Part shown: piece after piece, positions 34,764 through 47,074 of the stretch
How positions within the stretch are numbered: the stretch's first letter is position 1
Layout of the letters: each line of letters begins with the position of its first letter
Assembly: GCF_964204645.1 (NCBI RefSeq)
Contig: NC_134027.1
Location: forward strand, 24,850,485 to 24,914,484
DNA: 64,000 nt
From: Tubulanus polymorphus
Lineage: Eukaryota > Nemertea > Palaeonemertea > Tubulaniformes > Tubulanidae
Reading direction: 5' to 3'
Translations under genes and position numbers: made by a program
The notes under the pieces: generated by a model
Databases searched by the model: none
Told to the model about the DNA's origin: nothing
The model's input: only the letters and a program-made list of their open reading frames with translations

Positions 34764-37252
34764 TGTCGAAATAAGCTGTGAAAACAATTTTGAAAACTTT
34801 TGAAAAATATTGATGAAATACACTGCATTATAGATGCCCCGCCCCTTCCTTCGCGCCACACCCCCTCCAGCGGTTCAAACCAAAACTGGGTAGAATCGAT
34901 CATGTTTTTATGAAGATTTTTTCCAAAAATTCCAAAATGAAATGAAAAGTGTTAGATATCTTCTGTACCTTTGAAAGTCTGTGCTTCGTGCATCTTAATT
35001 TCATGTTTGCTTCTAGAAATTTCTAACGGGATTTCTAACTAATTTTCCGAACGGGACAAAAATAACTTTTCAGTCGAAACGATTAATTTCTCGCCAAATT
35101 GTTAAACTGCTATAATTTCAAAACGAATATCTATTGAATCCCTTATAGTTATATCCCGTTGCCATGGTGAAATTCGCGACAGTAGGCCTAGGTCAAACAG
35201 GCATATAATAAAGTATATACGAACTATAACATATAAAACTAAAAGGCTACAATCAGAAGCGAAGACCAATTGAGAACTGTGCTAAAATTCAACTGCTAAA
35301 TAAGCAAACTTTGAAAAAAATATGTTACTTACGTATTCTGCTTTCTTTAAGTTAAGGACGGCAGTACTGCTTATGATCTAGGTTCGGCCTACTCGCAGCG
35401 GACTGTACGTTAATGAATAAGTTTACAATATATATATATATATCAAAGTCACAGGGAGTTAGGTTTTCTGGTCGGGTGACTTAATACAAACATTCTGGCG
35501 AAATTAGCGCCCGTGAATCTTCGTAACGACGGATTAAAAGGCCTTCGAAGAAAACATTAGAATCTCGTTTGTGCGTGTACTCGGGTTGTGTAGAGGCGCG
35601 TACTATTATATAGACGGTCGCTAGACGATTTGAGGGATTAGCGTGGATTAAAGGGTTGTTTTTGCTTCGTGAATTGAGACTTTTTAGTTACCGGCACCCC
35701 ACGTATAACTATCTGCATTCACGAATTAGAAAATTTTAGAATGTTTACGTAATCGTAGATCCGCTGTCGGAATTTTGTGTTGCCATAAAGTTTGATTTAA
35801 TAGTTACATTTGAAATGAACTTCTAATTCTCTTGTGGAACTGGGCCCAGGTGCTGCTGCCATAGTCGAGACTTAAGTCCAAAAGCTGAAGTCTGGTTGTT
35901 AGATTGGCTTAAGAACTAAGATGATCTCGAACTGGTCTCATGGCATAACTAACAGGTTCGAGGTTCATTTTTCCCTCCCGCAACCCGCTGAGCGTTACTC
36001 AGTCTATATCACGTCCATTCGGCCCATAGGATACATATTTTTCTGAAATTCCTCAGCTATATTTAAACTAAGCTCTGCTCATAGTTCAGCTCCTGATCAT
36101 CAAAATTCCCATCTTAAAAGGGGAAGCGGACAGAAAAGAATAGTCGCCCAAGAAAGCCTACCTAATACTCGATTGATCAAACCGAGCCAGGGATTTGTAC
36201 CGCCAACGTCAACATTGAGGAAAACCTCACTAGCAGGCACGATAACAACTATTTTCGCTTTTTTCTTACGTTTCGAATGGAGTAATTCCATGCAGCTTCC
36301 GATGTAAGAAAACAAAGAATAGCACTCTGAACTGGTTAGGATTGCTGTTGTTTCTACGGTACCCCTTGATGTTTTTATTGCTCGGTCTGTTTATCTTTAG
36401 TTTTGACACACTGCTTCTATTTTAGATCCTGTGAGTTTATATGCTTTGTTACTTGTTTTTCTGGTCATTCAACCTGATGATGGCTGTTAGTCAACAGTCG
36501 AAATGTTGTGGTTTCAAAATGATAAATTCTATCCTATAATCTAATTCGAAGTGTGGGATTTCTTCATTTATCAAAGAATAGCAGTTGTTTGAATTGACAT
36601 CATTGGTGTCTCTTAATGATATTCACCAAAGCTGGAAAAAGTCATAACTATCAACTATTTACTTCAAAGCGCGTTCTGTCGACCAAACTCTATAAATCTA
36701 TACATCGATGTTGAAACCAATTATCATTCAATCTACATGAAGAATCTATACCCGACTGTAAACGTCTCTCATTGAGAGAGAATTCACGATAACAATTCAA
36801 ACAAATCTTCTTTTTTTATCCTAAGTTTCGGATGGCGCTTCCAATGAAATAAACAAACAAGAAACACGAACAGTTGTTTTGAATTGATATTGTGAACTTC
36901 TCGTAATGATGTTCATCAATACTGGTAATCTCAGCCGAAAAAATTGACGACCAACATTCTACCCCGCATTGATGAAACCGATTATTGTTACACAGGAAAT
37001 GACACGAGGCTAATCACGATGCAAGCATTATACGATAGAATTATAAATTTACCAGGAAGTAAAATAGTCAAATTATTGCTATGAATCGAATTGAAATTCC
37101 CTGAATAGTTGATGTTTTGCGGTCGTTGTTTTCGTCGGGGAGGTCGGGATGACAAGTCACTCCTCAACAAAACTCCGCTGACGCAACGAGTTTCAAGAAG
37201 TGCGTGTATTTATATATTGTATGCCTGGTTAATATGTAAATCTACCGAAGAA
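34764..37252. other. Intergenic between SOUL gene and Ig gene A
   Basis: No supported gene. 35845-35945 carries a TGGTCTTAAG-family fragment. 36470-36560 has CCTGATGATGGCTGTTAG plus GTGTGGGATTTCTTC, related to the fold-back at 5351-5578. 36580-36760 and 36865-37000 look like an old internal duplication (CAGTTGTTTGAATTGA ... AATGATATTCA). The 5' UTR of gene A should lie just before 37253. Confidence 0.45.
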
Positions 37253-40200
37253 ATGGCGATGAATAAAAGGAGTCGGGTAAGCCCATTGTTAATTATCATT
37301 CGTAAGCTGTTGACCCGGTCAAGCTAATACAGACCTACCCGCGGCCGGTCCATGTCAGGGATAATACTTAAGACCAGTCTCACTTGGGGCCAGTTCCATA
37401 ATTGAGACCTAAGTCTAAAAGTGGTCTTAAAAACCTTAAGGTTGGCCTTAAGCTGTTAGATTAGCTATATATGAAACTAAGATGATCTTAAGTCTAAGAG
37501 CCACGACTGTGGAACCGGCTGTTTTATGAAAACACTAAAAACTCTACATAACGGTTTCAGCAGTTCTGAGCTATATCATTATGAATGTTAGTTCAGGGGC
37601 TGGTGCGACTTGGAAAAACCAAGATCCAAACGACGAACAAGCGAAAAAAATACGAACAAAAACAAGAGAAAAACCAAAACTTCGAAATCGATTAAGGTCA
37701 AACGCTTTCAGTGACTGAACCCAGGGCGTCGTTTATCTAAACCAACCGTAATTCCGAACGAAATTTTGATACATTACACAATACCGTACTTTCAAGCAGT
37801 TCAATGTCTGTCGGTATAGTCTAATTCACCCGCCGAGATAACCTAAGGAAAAACAATTTTGACATTTTGAATAATTGGCCTCATTTACTTTCTGATAAAG
37901 AAACTGTTGGTCAAATTAGAGCCAATGGACATCTGTGTCGAGCTATATAAACCAGTTTAAGAAGTTCTGCAAAATTAAGTTGTTTTCACGATTTTGCTGG
38001 TTTTGTTGTTCATCCAGGTTATTGGTATTTCGGTAGTGTTGATATCGGTCTTATTCTATCTAGCTGATCACACTGTTATCGGTGCGTATTAAACCATGTA
38101 AACTGGAATTAACTATATATATATACTAGATTTGACATTTGTCTTCATAGTTCGATATTTTTCGACCTTGTAAGTAAGGCCCTCGAGTTAACTGTACCCA
38201 TTCTACCGTGCGCGCGATCCAGATTCATGGATTCAGAAATGTCTTCATTTTTCTTGAAAAAAAAATGGTTTTCACGTGTTCGTTCATTTGCTCTGATCAT
38301 CGCACCGAAACAGCGCATAGAGTCACGAAACAAACATAGGACCTTTTTAAAACCCCTATAGCGGGTGCACCCAGCATTAACATTGCAACAATGGTACAAT
38401 TTAATTCCTTTCTGAGTACATTATTGTGCGGCTTTATTCATTCATTGTTTTTTGTTCTTGTTTTGTGTGCGTGTGTTTAGGGCAGATATGTATCACAGAG
38501 AATACGACATTGACAATGGTAGTAAGACCGGAAGTTCTAAAACTAGGAGGTACCGCAGTTATACAATGCCAGGTTTTACCGCCACCTAAAACAGGTCGCT
38601 GCATATTTAACATGCACTTGTTAAGCCCTTCGGTACTAAGATTTTTTCCTAGAAGTATATGTCATTCATTTGGTGACGAAGAACCTCGGTACGTTGAACG
38701 ATGTGACGTCACAGCCGGCCGTTATGGTATACGTATCACTAACGTAGAAATGGCTGATGCTGGAAGATGGGGTTGTCATTTCAGGTACTACATGTCCTAC
38801 CACAATAGTGTACATGTAGATGTAGTGGGTAAGAATACTTAAAACGAATTTCACAATATCCAAAATATATGGAATAATCAAAATCATAAGAAACAATCAT
38901 AAGAAATACTAGAAATCTAATATGATATCAATTAAATATTTCGGGCACTATCGCCGTACTTTTGGATTTAAATAGGAGCAATTTAACATTTTCACCTCTC
39001 ATGATTGCGTCTTTTTGATTACATTGATATTCGATATTTAGAGGTGTCATTAGTTTACATATTAAGATTCTCGCCGATTGTTTGAAGACGCAAATGTTAT
39101 TTTAAGCGCCCCCGAGTGGACCAGTGCTAACGTCTGAACCAACCACCGCCATCGGTAACATCGTCACATTGCAGGAGAATTCATCATTAACGATCACATG
39201 TAACGGTTCACAGTATGAAGCTACAGGACTGATGTATAAATGGAATGGTGTCAATCTATCAGGAGAGTCTAATAATACACTCAACTTCACAAGAATTAGT
39301 AAAACTGATTCAGGTGTTTATACATGTAACGTATCGAATATAGTAGATACAGTTACTGGTAGTGTTACTGTCAATGTTCTATGTAAGTATAAGTTCCATA
39401 GAAAATACATCTCCCTTATCCATATTTGTTGCATACATAATTAAAATGAACAATATTGATCATTGCTTACGTTAGGTTATCGCTTATTCATCATTCATTT
39501 TTAAACTTTTAAAGTTGATTGCGTTATAATTTAAAGTCGAAAGGAGTAAGATGGAATCTTTTCGCTACACGTGTATACATTCAATGTTTTTGCAATAGAT
39601 GCGCCGGTGTTGTCCGAACGAGTCGAACCCGTTGTTGCGCAGATCGGGGAAACTGCCGAATTCACGGTGAAGTTCGACGTGAATCCGCCGATTGGAACGA
39701 CTCTCTGCTGCGTTAAGAACGCGACGACGAACGAATCGGTGATAACCTCGAACGAATTGAAAACGATCCCGGTTAGCAAAACTCAATGGGATGTTGTCGT
39801 ACAGTCGGTGCAAGCGTCTGATTTCGGAACGTATTTGTGTGAACTCAAGAATGCAATCGGTAGTGTCGAGGTTACTCTGCATCTTACAAAGTCTGGTGGT
39901 AAGTATAGGGCACAAAATTTATTCTCCGAGAAAGCGATTACATTGAGCTCCACATCGACGTACAACTTTCCACAGCATCCCGTCGAGCGCCATACCTCTT
40001 TAAGATCCAACTTGAGTATTTCGTTCTGAACGGTTTTCTTTTTTAAATTTCACGAAAATTTGAATTGTTCGTATACCAGGAAGTGGACGGTGTATATACT
40101 ATCCACAGTACCGTCCACTTCTGGCTCCAGTATCCACGAAAAAAGTAGAAAAGACCGGGAGAAAAAAAAACGACTAAACCTTTTAGTTAAACTTGTTCAC

Positions 40201-42186
40201 GTTTCATTAAAAGAAAATGAACTCTTAACACTGATCTAACACTGGGGACGGTTTCACAAAATAATGTTTAACTCTAAATCGATTTAAAACTTTCTTAATC
40301 AGTTCGGTTTATATCAATCAGTACACTTTGTTACGACTATATTAGGATATAATCGAAACGTTGAATAAGCTACTAGCTTCAGTTACATTTTCGGACTGTT
40401 TTTTCGTTATTATTGTGGGATTCTCTCTACATCGCTTCAACGCGGATATAGTGTTTTATCAATCGTGAAATAAGAGAATAGCTTTATCTTTTTAGAAAAT
40501 GTATACATTATATTAAGTTAGAGCGTTACTCAGGTTATCACGTCTACTCATAGCATTAAGCATTCATATTTTTGGTTTCCATCTACAGATGCCAATTGCG
40601 GGCTGTTGACGTGCGTGGCACTGGGAGCTATCGTTGCCTCATTGGTCGTCACCATCATCATTCTCGTTGTTTTCGTGATTCTATTTGTGAAAAGACGCAA
40701 AAACAACTCGAAAAGGTTAGACACAAATTCTATCTCGATAATACTTCAAAAATAGTACACTCTTTTTACTCGGCTCTTTACGCTCAACGATATTCGCTTT
40801 TTTTCCAGTTCTGCTGCCACTAAGAAAAAAAGGAGAAATAAGGCGGCGAAGATAGGTATATTTCTATTTCTAGCCCCTATACTCACTCAAAATCTAGTTT
40901 CGAATCGGAATAGGACACTTATCAACATACAAATTCTAATTCAGGGGCTACACGCTAAGCCAGGTTCCCGGTTAGATTTCAATTGAGGGTTGAAATTCAT
41001 TCATTGTCGACATTTGAATTTAATTTCAAACGAGAAGTTTATATCTGATTCAGATCTATTGAAGAAAATACCAATAAAGGCCTTCGAGGGGGGGGGGTAC
41101 AAATCGTTAGATAGTATCTATATCTATCCGGGGATATGTCATAAGATTAATATTGTACTCGGGAGAGAACGCAAAGGCCTCGTAGACAAACAGAAAACAC
41201 GTTCCCAAATGTTTGGATACTTTCTCAGTTTGTATCAAAAATATTGCCAATTTCTGGTCCTTAAGTCCTGAAAAATGATAGATTTACAGCGTAAAATCGT
41301 ACAAACGTGTCAATTATACTTCTAAACACTTTATTTGCGGGCCAGGTAATGAATCGAGCGTGGGCCATAGAGCGCTATATCCACCTGTGATCTCGACTTT
41401 CAATTATAACTACGTAAGCTATTCGTGAACAAAATGCGGCCGGCGCACAATAGAAACTTCGCGCTATGTATTCTTTCATTACCGCCGACAGAGAGGACCG
41501 ATATTTCGCAAATTGGATTCGGGAGGTTTAAACCTCCCTAAGTCAAATCACTAAAATTGTGACCTTCGTGGAGATTATCTAAAAAACCTCCCAAGGTCAA
41601 ATCACTAAAATTGTGACCTTCGTGGAGATTACCTAAAAAGCCGATCGTAATCAATTTTAGCAGAACTTTTCACCCAAACGTTCAATGGTTTCAAAATCTT
41701 TCAATCAAAACATTTGAGAACGCGTTAGAAGCAAAATTATGAAAATATACTTCAAATATTACCAGTCAGTTTCGTGAACTACGTCGAATCTCGGCAAGCA
41801 GGGTTAGTTCACTTTATACTTCCATTACAAATGCAGCATATTCTTTTTCGCCGCATCTTATTGTCTTTGTTTCAGCTAAAAAAGAAGCTGACACAGATGA
41901 CGTATACGAAGTGTACACGCACAGGCCTACGAGACAACGTGCGGTGAACACGAGCGAAAATATTTACGGAAATCGCGAGGTGTGTGAATTGTTTTTTTGC
42001 TGAAATTATTCAGCTGCATATTTCTAGTCATTTCAATTCTGTTCGATCAAAAATACATGTATTTCTGTCCAATTGATTTTCCTGTTCACGGTCTAGATAC
42101 TTTTATTTATTATTTTACAGATGGTCAACGTCGCCAGAAACGCGTCCGCGTTCAGAGACCTTGGCGAGGAATATGAGGAAATCTAG
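37253..42186 (+). CDS. Ig-domain receptor A: three Ig domains, TM helix, YEEI tail
   Basis: Nine exons join in phase: 37253-37276, 38018-38081, 38481-38828, 39107-39382, 39599-39898, 40589-40715, 40809-40855, 41876-41979 and 42121-42186. They give 451 residues. Exons 1 and 2 form a leader (MAMNKRSR, then VIGISVVLISVLFYLA). Exon 3 is a V-like Ig domain with six cysteines and D-A-G-R-W-G-C. Exon 4 is an I-set-like domain (L-T-I-T-C to D-S-G-V-Y-T-C). Exon 5 is a third Ig domain whose B-strand Cys is replaced by Phe (A-E-F-T-V-K-F) but which keeps G-T-Y-L-C-E. Exon 6 gives one helix (about 343-370) and a basic stop-transfer. The tail of about 80 residues has D-V-Y-E-V-Y, I-Y-G-N-R-E (Tyr426) and ends in E-E-Y-E-E-I. 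All Ig exons are phase 1-1. AATAAA lies at 42437. A type I surface receptor or adhesion protein; the ligand is unknown and no named family is recognised. Confidence 0.88.
41520..41640. repeat. Tandem duplication of ~59 bp in gene A intron
   Basis: TCAAATCACTAAAATTGTGACCTTCGTGGAGATT followed by TCTAAAAAACCTCCC occurs twice in a row with only a few changes, in the intron before exon 8 of gene A. Confidence 0.9.
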
Positions 42187-44519
42187 CAGAAACTCGGTCA
42201 AGAAGTCATCGCATTACTGAGGGTCGTCTCTATTTTCGAGTCTCAATTCTTCAAATCTATTTACTAAGTTTACGCCGGTGGTTCATAGCCTACCCGAGAC
42301 TAATGAAAATGAATTCAAACATTTTGTTCTATTCTAACCGATCAATTTAGGTTAAAATTCTACTTGTATTGCTTTTTAACCTAGAAGATTTATAACCCCC
42401 TAACGTTGTGTCTTTCAATTCTATATTTTTGAATTCAATAAACTATCAATTTTCTATACTTTTATACGGTGAATAGTAGGTTTTTATTGTATCGTTCCCT
42501 CTCCACGTTTGAGTGTGGCTATTCTACCACGATACGAAAATGCGAGTAGTTGATAATAGGATAATTTTAAACTTTGAATTTGCCCATTTTGTTAAATTGT
42601 TGATTTTTGTATAAACTGAAGACGTCAATATACACGACTGAATGCATGTACGTACACATTGTTGTTCTGATTATTTAGTTTTTCAAATGTTTTTTTCTCT
42701 AATGACAACGACTCGAAAACCAATAATATCGGATTGAACAGCACAATCGATGATACGTCGCGCGACCAACACAGACAATGAGAACTGTGGCAGTCGAGGA
42801 TTCCGCTTATGGCAAGCGAGGATCCACCAGATTCAGCCGCTGGATACGACGCTCGGATTTCTCCAAATTCTATCATTAATTCCTCAAATTCTGTGAATGG
42901 TAGTTGAAAACCGCCCCATACAAAGCCGTAGCATCAATTTGAGGCTATCAAGAGACGTGATAAACCCAAGCTCAGGTGTAGAAGGCTAAAGATTAGACCG
43001 TAAGACCAACATTTTGACAGGATTGTCTACTGATGTATGCGCCATCTAGCGGAATAGACGGTGACGCGTCAAGGTCCTCATTGACTACATGTACGAAGGT
43101 ATATTGCGGGATACCTAGTTTCGCCTTCAATCTTCTTGGGTTTTACAGCGAAGCGAATCCTATCCTGAAAAAAATCTACTTCGAGAGAACTAAATCCGGA
43201 TATCCAATAGATGGAAAAGATAGGAAAAAAACGTATCTATTCGAAACAAAAAATGTGTATGCCTTAAATTTTGGAAGCCTAATTCTTCTTCTGACGGTGG
43301 GGATTCCGCAGGAAAGAATGGGATTTCTAAATCTTCTCATCGAATTGGTTTCCATTCGTTGACAACCGATGAGAACCACTAAGAGAAACATTGACCAAGA
43401 AAACATGTCGCCACGAAGATCTGAACACATTTTTCCTCTTATGGGTCAATACAAGAAACGGTTAGTACTTTATACGTTAACTATTTTATTTGACGCACGA
43501 GCTTTCGCTACTAGTGAATAGTGTAGCTTCATCAGGTGAATCAATATTGACGTAAAGCCTAGCCTACATCGACACTGCGATTGGAGAAAACTAGTTGCCG
43601 GGCAGTTTTCGGCGATTGAGAGCAACTGGCTGGATGCAATCAGTTGCTCGAACGTGTCGATGTGAGCTAGCTTACGACTGGTTAGCGTCCATCTATCTCC
43701 AGTTCCAGCCAGTTGCCCATGTTCTACTTTTGAGCAACTAGTTGTACTCGGTTACTGTCATATCCGTCAAAAAAAGTCAAAAAGGAAAAAATGTTGACTA
43801 CCGCATTAGCGGCAAGTGCGGTAGGCTAAATCCGCCACTGATAATAGATTCACCTGATGAAGCTACTTTAAACTAGTAGCGAAAGCTCGTGCGTCTTATA
43901 AAATAGTTAACCTATAAAGTACTATTCACCTTGTTGTATTTATTCTGCAGCCGGCTCCTCCGTGAATCTTAATTATTGCTGGGTCCTCCTGGATAAATAT
44001 AATCAGATATAGGCTAAATCTTTGAACCCCGGAATATGTTTTTTTTTCAGATTCCGCGGTATATTAAGCGTCGTCTCCTAATGAGAAATTCCATATTTCC
44101 CTCTTAGAAAAGGAAAGACAGAAAAGTTCAGTCGACCTACCTAAGAAATCTGGTCATTGGAATGATGAAACTCTTTATTGTAACACGGGACTATAGTCGA
44201 TCATAATACACATGTTATTATGATTCAATTATAATATGATGCATTATTACTCTGAGTGTTTAAAAGAACTCATACAAAACCCTGTTAATTTTTCTATCGT
44301 GATGTAATTTTGAAATGCACAAAAAAAACTAATTGATTCATTCAGGTATGTTTCACCAGGATGTTCAATTGTCGTAATAAATGAATTGAAATGGTTGTTT
44401 ATAGGGTTGGGGTTATAACCCACTCATCAATAGAACTGTTGAACAGATGCACGCAGTGGTCTAGTGTGTATCTGTATCGAGGCAGCGTCAAAATGTAAAT
44501 CTATCGAGGAATCGGCAAA
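42187..44519. other. Spacer between Ig genes A and B
   Basis: 42590-42920 is homologous to the start of the 7.2-kb unit (compare 47275-47630), including TGGCAGTCGAGGATTCCGCT and GCAAGCGAGGATCCACC, so the shared 3' flank predates the C/D duplication. 43033-43430 is open on both strands without domain signatures. 43466-43925 is a fold-back element. Confidence 0.55.
43466..43925. mobile_element. Fold-back element with ~75-bp inverted ends
   Basis: The left arm, TTAACTATTTTATTTGACGC and on to AGCTTCATCAGGTGAATC (43475-43545), is inverted at 43848-43922 (GATTCACCTGATGAAGCTAC ... AAAATAGTTAACC). The interior of about 300 bp includes repeated CAACTAGTTGC / GCAACTGGCTGG motifs and no transposase frame. 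It is non-autonomous. Confidence 0.8.
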
Positions 44520-47074
44520 ATGACAATAAACAAAAGGAGTCGGGTAAGCGAAACATGAATATCAAGTATGAATGTCGGTTGCTGTAGTAAGCCATGACTA
44601 CGTATGAAACCGGACGAATGATTTACATTGAAATAAGAGTATGTATTTAAAAAGAGAAATATAAGAAAACTGAGGCGAATTTATCGTGTCATATCAGATT
44701 TGATTTTCCTAATCATAATTTGCTAGTCACGTGTAATCTAATCAAATAAGATTTGCACAACAGCATGAATTTGACGCCTTGTTCCAAACAACAGCTGACA
44801 AGAAAATACTGTCGCACTTTTTAAAATATTATTTCCTATCAATGAGTTTCAGGTGTCTCTTTCAGTTTTGACATTTATATCAGTTTTTCGAAAAAAAAAA
44901 TCGTGAGTCTAACATTTTCAAATCGTATCAAATCACCTCCGGGGGTGATTAGATGATTTGACAAATCGATTTGAATTTGATGCCGTGTTAAATTCAAAAA
45001 TTAGACCAAATCAAATTTGATTTGGCGTGATAAATTCGCCTCTAATTTGAAAGTCTTTTTGACGGAAGTTTATTCCTTCGATTCATTATTTTGCCTTAGT
45101 TTCTAATAAAGAAACGGTTGTTCTCGAATTTAGTGTTCATTTGAAGCTTTATTTTCAAACCAGTTCAATGAACAGTTATAAAACTAGCTGTTGTTTTTGT
45201 TTATCCAGGTTATTGGTATTTCGGTAGTGTTGATATCGGTCATATTCTATTTAGCTGATCACACTGTTATCGGTGCGTATTAAACCATGAAAACTGGAAT
45301 TAACGATACAAGATTTGTTGTATGTTCATTACCTATCAGTGAGCTACTCAGAAATGTCCATGTTCATTCCATCTAGTAATTACGGTTTTTTAATCATCTC
45401 ACTGATTTGTAAACGTAAGGCCTTTGTGATCTAGTTTTAAAAACTGCTCTCGCGGTCATTTTTCGTCTCACTGTAGTTCGTATTCACTCAGAGTAGTTAT
45501 GATCATGCTAGTCTTTGCCCGTGGTTCCGACGAAAAGAACACGTCGATTAAGTTTAAATCAACTACCAATATATAGCTGTCTATTCTGTCTTGTTTAGGA
45601 CAGCAGAAGAACTGTATAAACGCAGCAGATACGACAATCAAGACCGTAACACCGGCAAATGTAAAAGTTGGTGGCATCGCTGTCGTACAATGTCAGGTTT
45701 CGCCTCCCAGTAAGGACTTCTGCGGTCACAGAATAGACATGTATCGCCCTTATCCGGGACGGTTTGCGTTTGATAAAACAAACTGTCCTCGGGGAACTCC
45801 CGCATCCCGGTTCACAGCACAATGTAACGTCACAGCTGGACGTTATGGTATACGTATCACTAATGTACAGATGTATGATGCTGGAAGATGGTCATGTAAC
45901 TATATGAACTCTTTCCCAAATAATGGAACAGTACTTGCTGTAGAAGGTGAGAATGAAAAGCAATTGAATAAAACTAAAATGTTTCCAAAAACGATTGAGT
46001 TGTCCGGGAGAATGTTGCTATTGTTGTCGTTATAATCATGTTTACGACTCTCATGACAGTTCTTCAACATTTATTCATGACTATGCTAATTGTTGCCAGT
46101 TGTTCTGACTAAGCGAAAATCGTGAAATCTAAATTAACAACAAAATATGGGATAATGCATGATTGTTTATTGTGTAATGTTTAGGACAGCAGCAGAACTG
46201 TATAGACGCAGCGGATACGACACTCGCGACAGTTGTAACACCGGCAGTCGTAAAGCTAGGTGGCACCACTATCGTACAATGTCAAGTTTCACCACTCGGT
46301 AAAAATTTCTGCGGTCACAGAATAGACATGTTTGGTCCATTTCCGGTACGGTTTTGCGTTTGATACGACAAACTGTCCTCGGGGAACTCCCAGGGAATCC
46401 CGGTACACTGGAGAATGTGACGTCGCAGCTGGACGTTATGGTTTACGTATCAATGATGTACAGATGTCTGATGCTGGAACGTGGCGATGTGACTACATGA
46501 ACTCTTTCCGAAATAGCAGTGCAGCAATTACTGTAGAAGGTGAGAATGAAAAGTGGTGTCAATCTATCAGGACAGTCTGATAATTTGCTCAACTTCACAA
46601 GAATCAGTATATATATATATATAATAATATATAATGTTTCATTTACGAATTAAATTACAATATAAAGTAAAAGAAAATTCGTATGTAGAACTAAATTTCG
46701 AATTTTCAAAATATGTGCACAAGGCTAGAACTGTGGCGTTCAAAATGATCACGGAAACATGCTTCATAATCAACGTTAATCACCACTAGTTATTCAAACG
46801 TAATTTAACAACAATTTTTCCACGTATTTCATTCCTCGATTGCAAAAGATGTACCGACGGTGTCCGCGCAAGTCGAATCCGCAGCAGCAAACTTAGGAGA
46901 AACCGCTAAATTCACGATAAACTACGACGCGAATCGATCGGATGGGATAACAATTAGTTATGTTAAGAATGAAACGAACGGAACAACATCCACGTTCAGA
47001 TTGACTGATGTTGCTAGTGAAACTCAATTGAACGCCACTATTCGATCAGTTCAGGCGTCTGACTACGGAACTCT
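44520..47074 (+). pseudogene. Ig-domain receptor B, broken and truncated
   Basis: The leader exons 44520-44543 (M-T-I-N-K-R-S-R) and 45209-45272 and the first V-like exon 45599-45946 are intact and in phase. A second V-like exon, 46185-46539, has one extra T in the run at 46352-46355, so its frame stops at TGA 46361-46363. Downstream the frame resumes with normal Ig sequence (R-I-N-D-V-Q-M-S-D-A-G-T-W-R-C). At 46554-46607 only the middle of the I-set exon survives, fused directly to the intron start of the V exon. The third Ig exon (from 46849) is cut at about 47071, right after the S-D-Y-G-T codons, by the edge of the 7.2-kb repeat unit. No membrane or tail exons remain. A short secreted one-domain product from the first exons is conceivable; otherwise this is a decaying gene. 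Confidence 0.85.

Noticed and set aside
39565-39915. 116-residue minus-strand frame
   Set aside because: It is the antisense shadow of the third Ig exon of gene A.
43033-43430. Overlapping 109- and 84-residue frames on opposite strands
   Set aside because: No motif, no splice partners, and repeat-like similarity to sequence near 62440.
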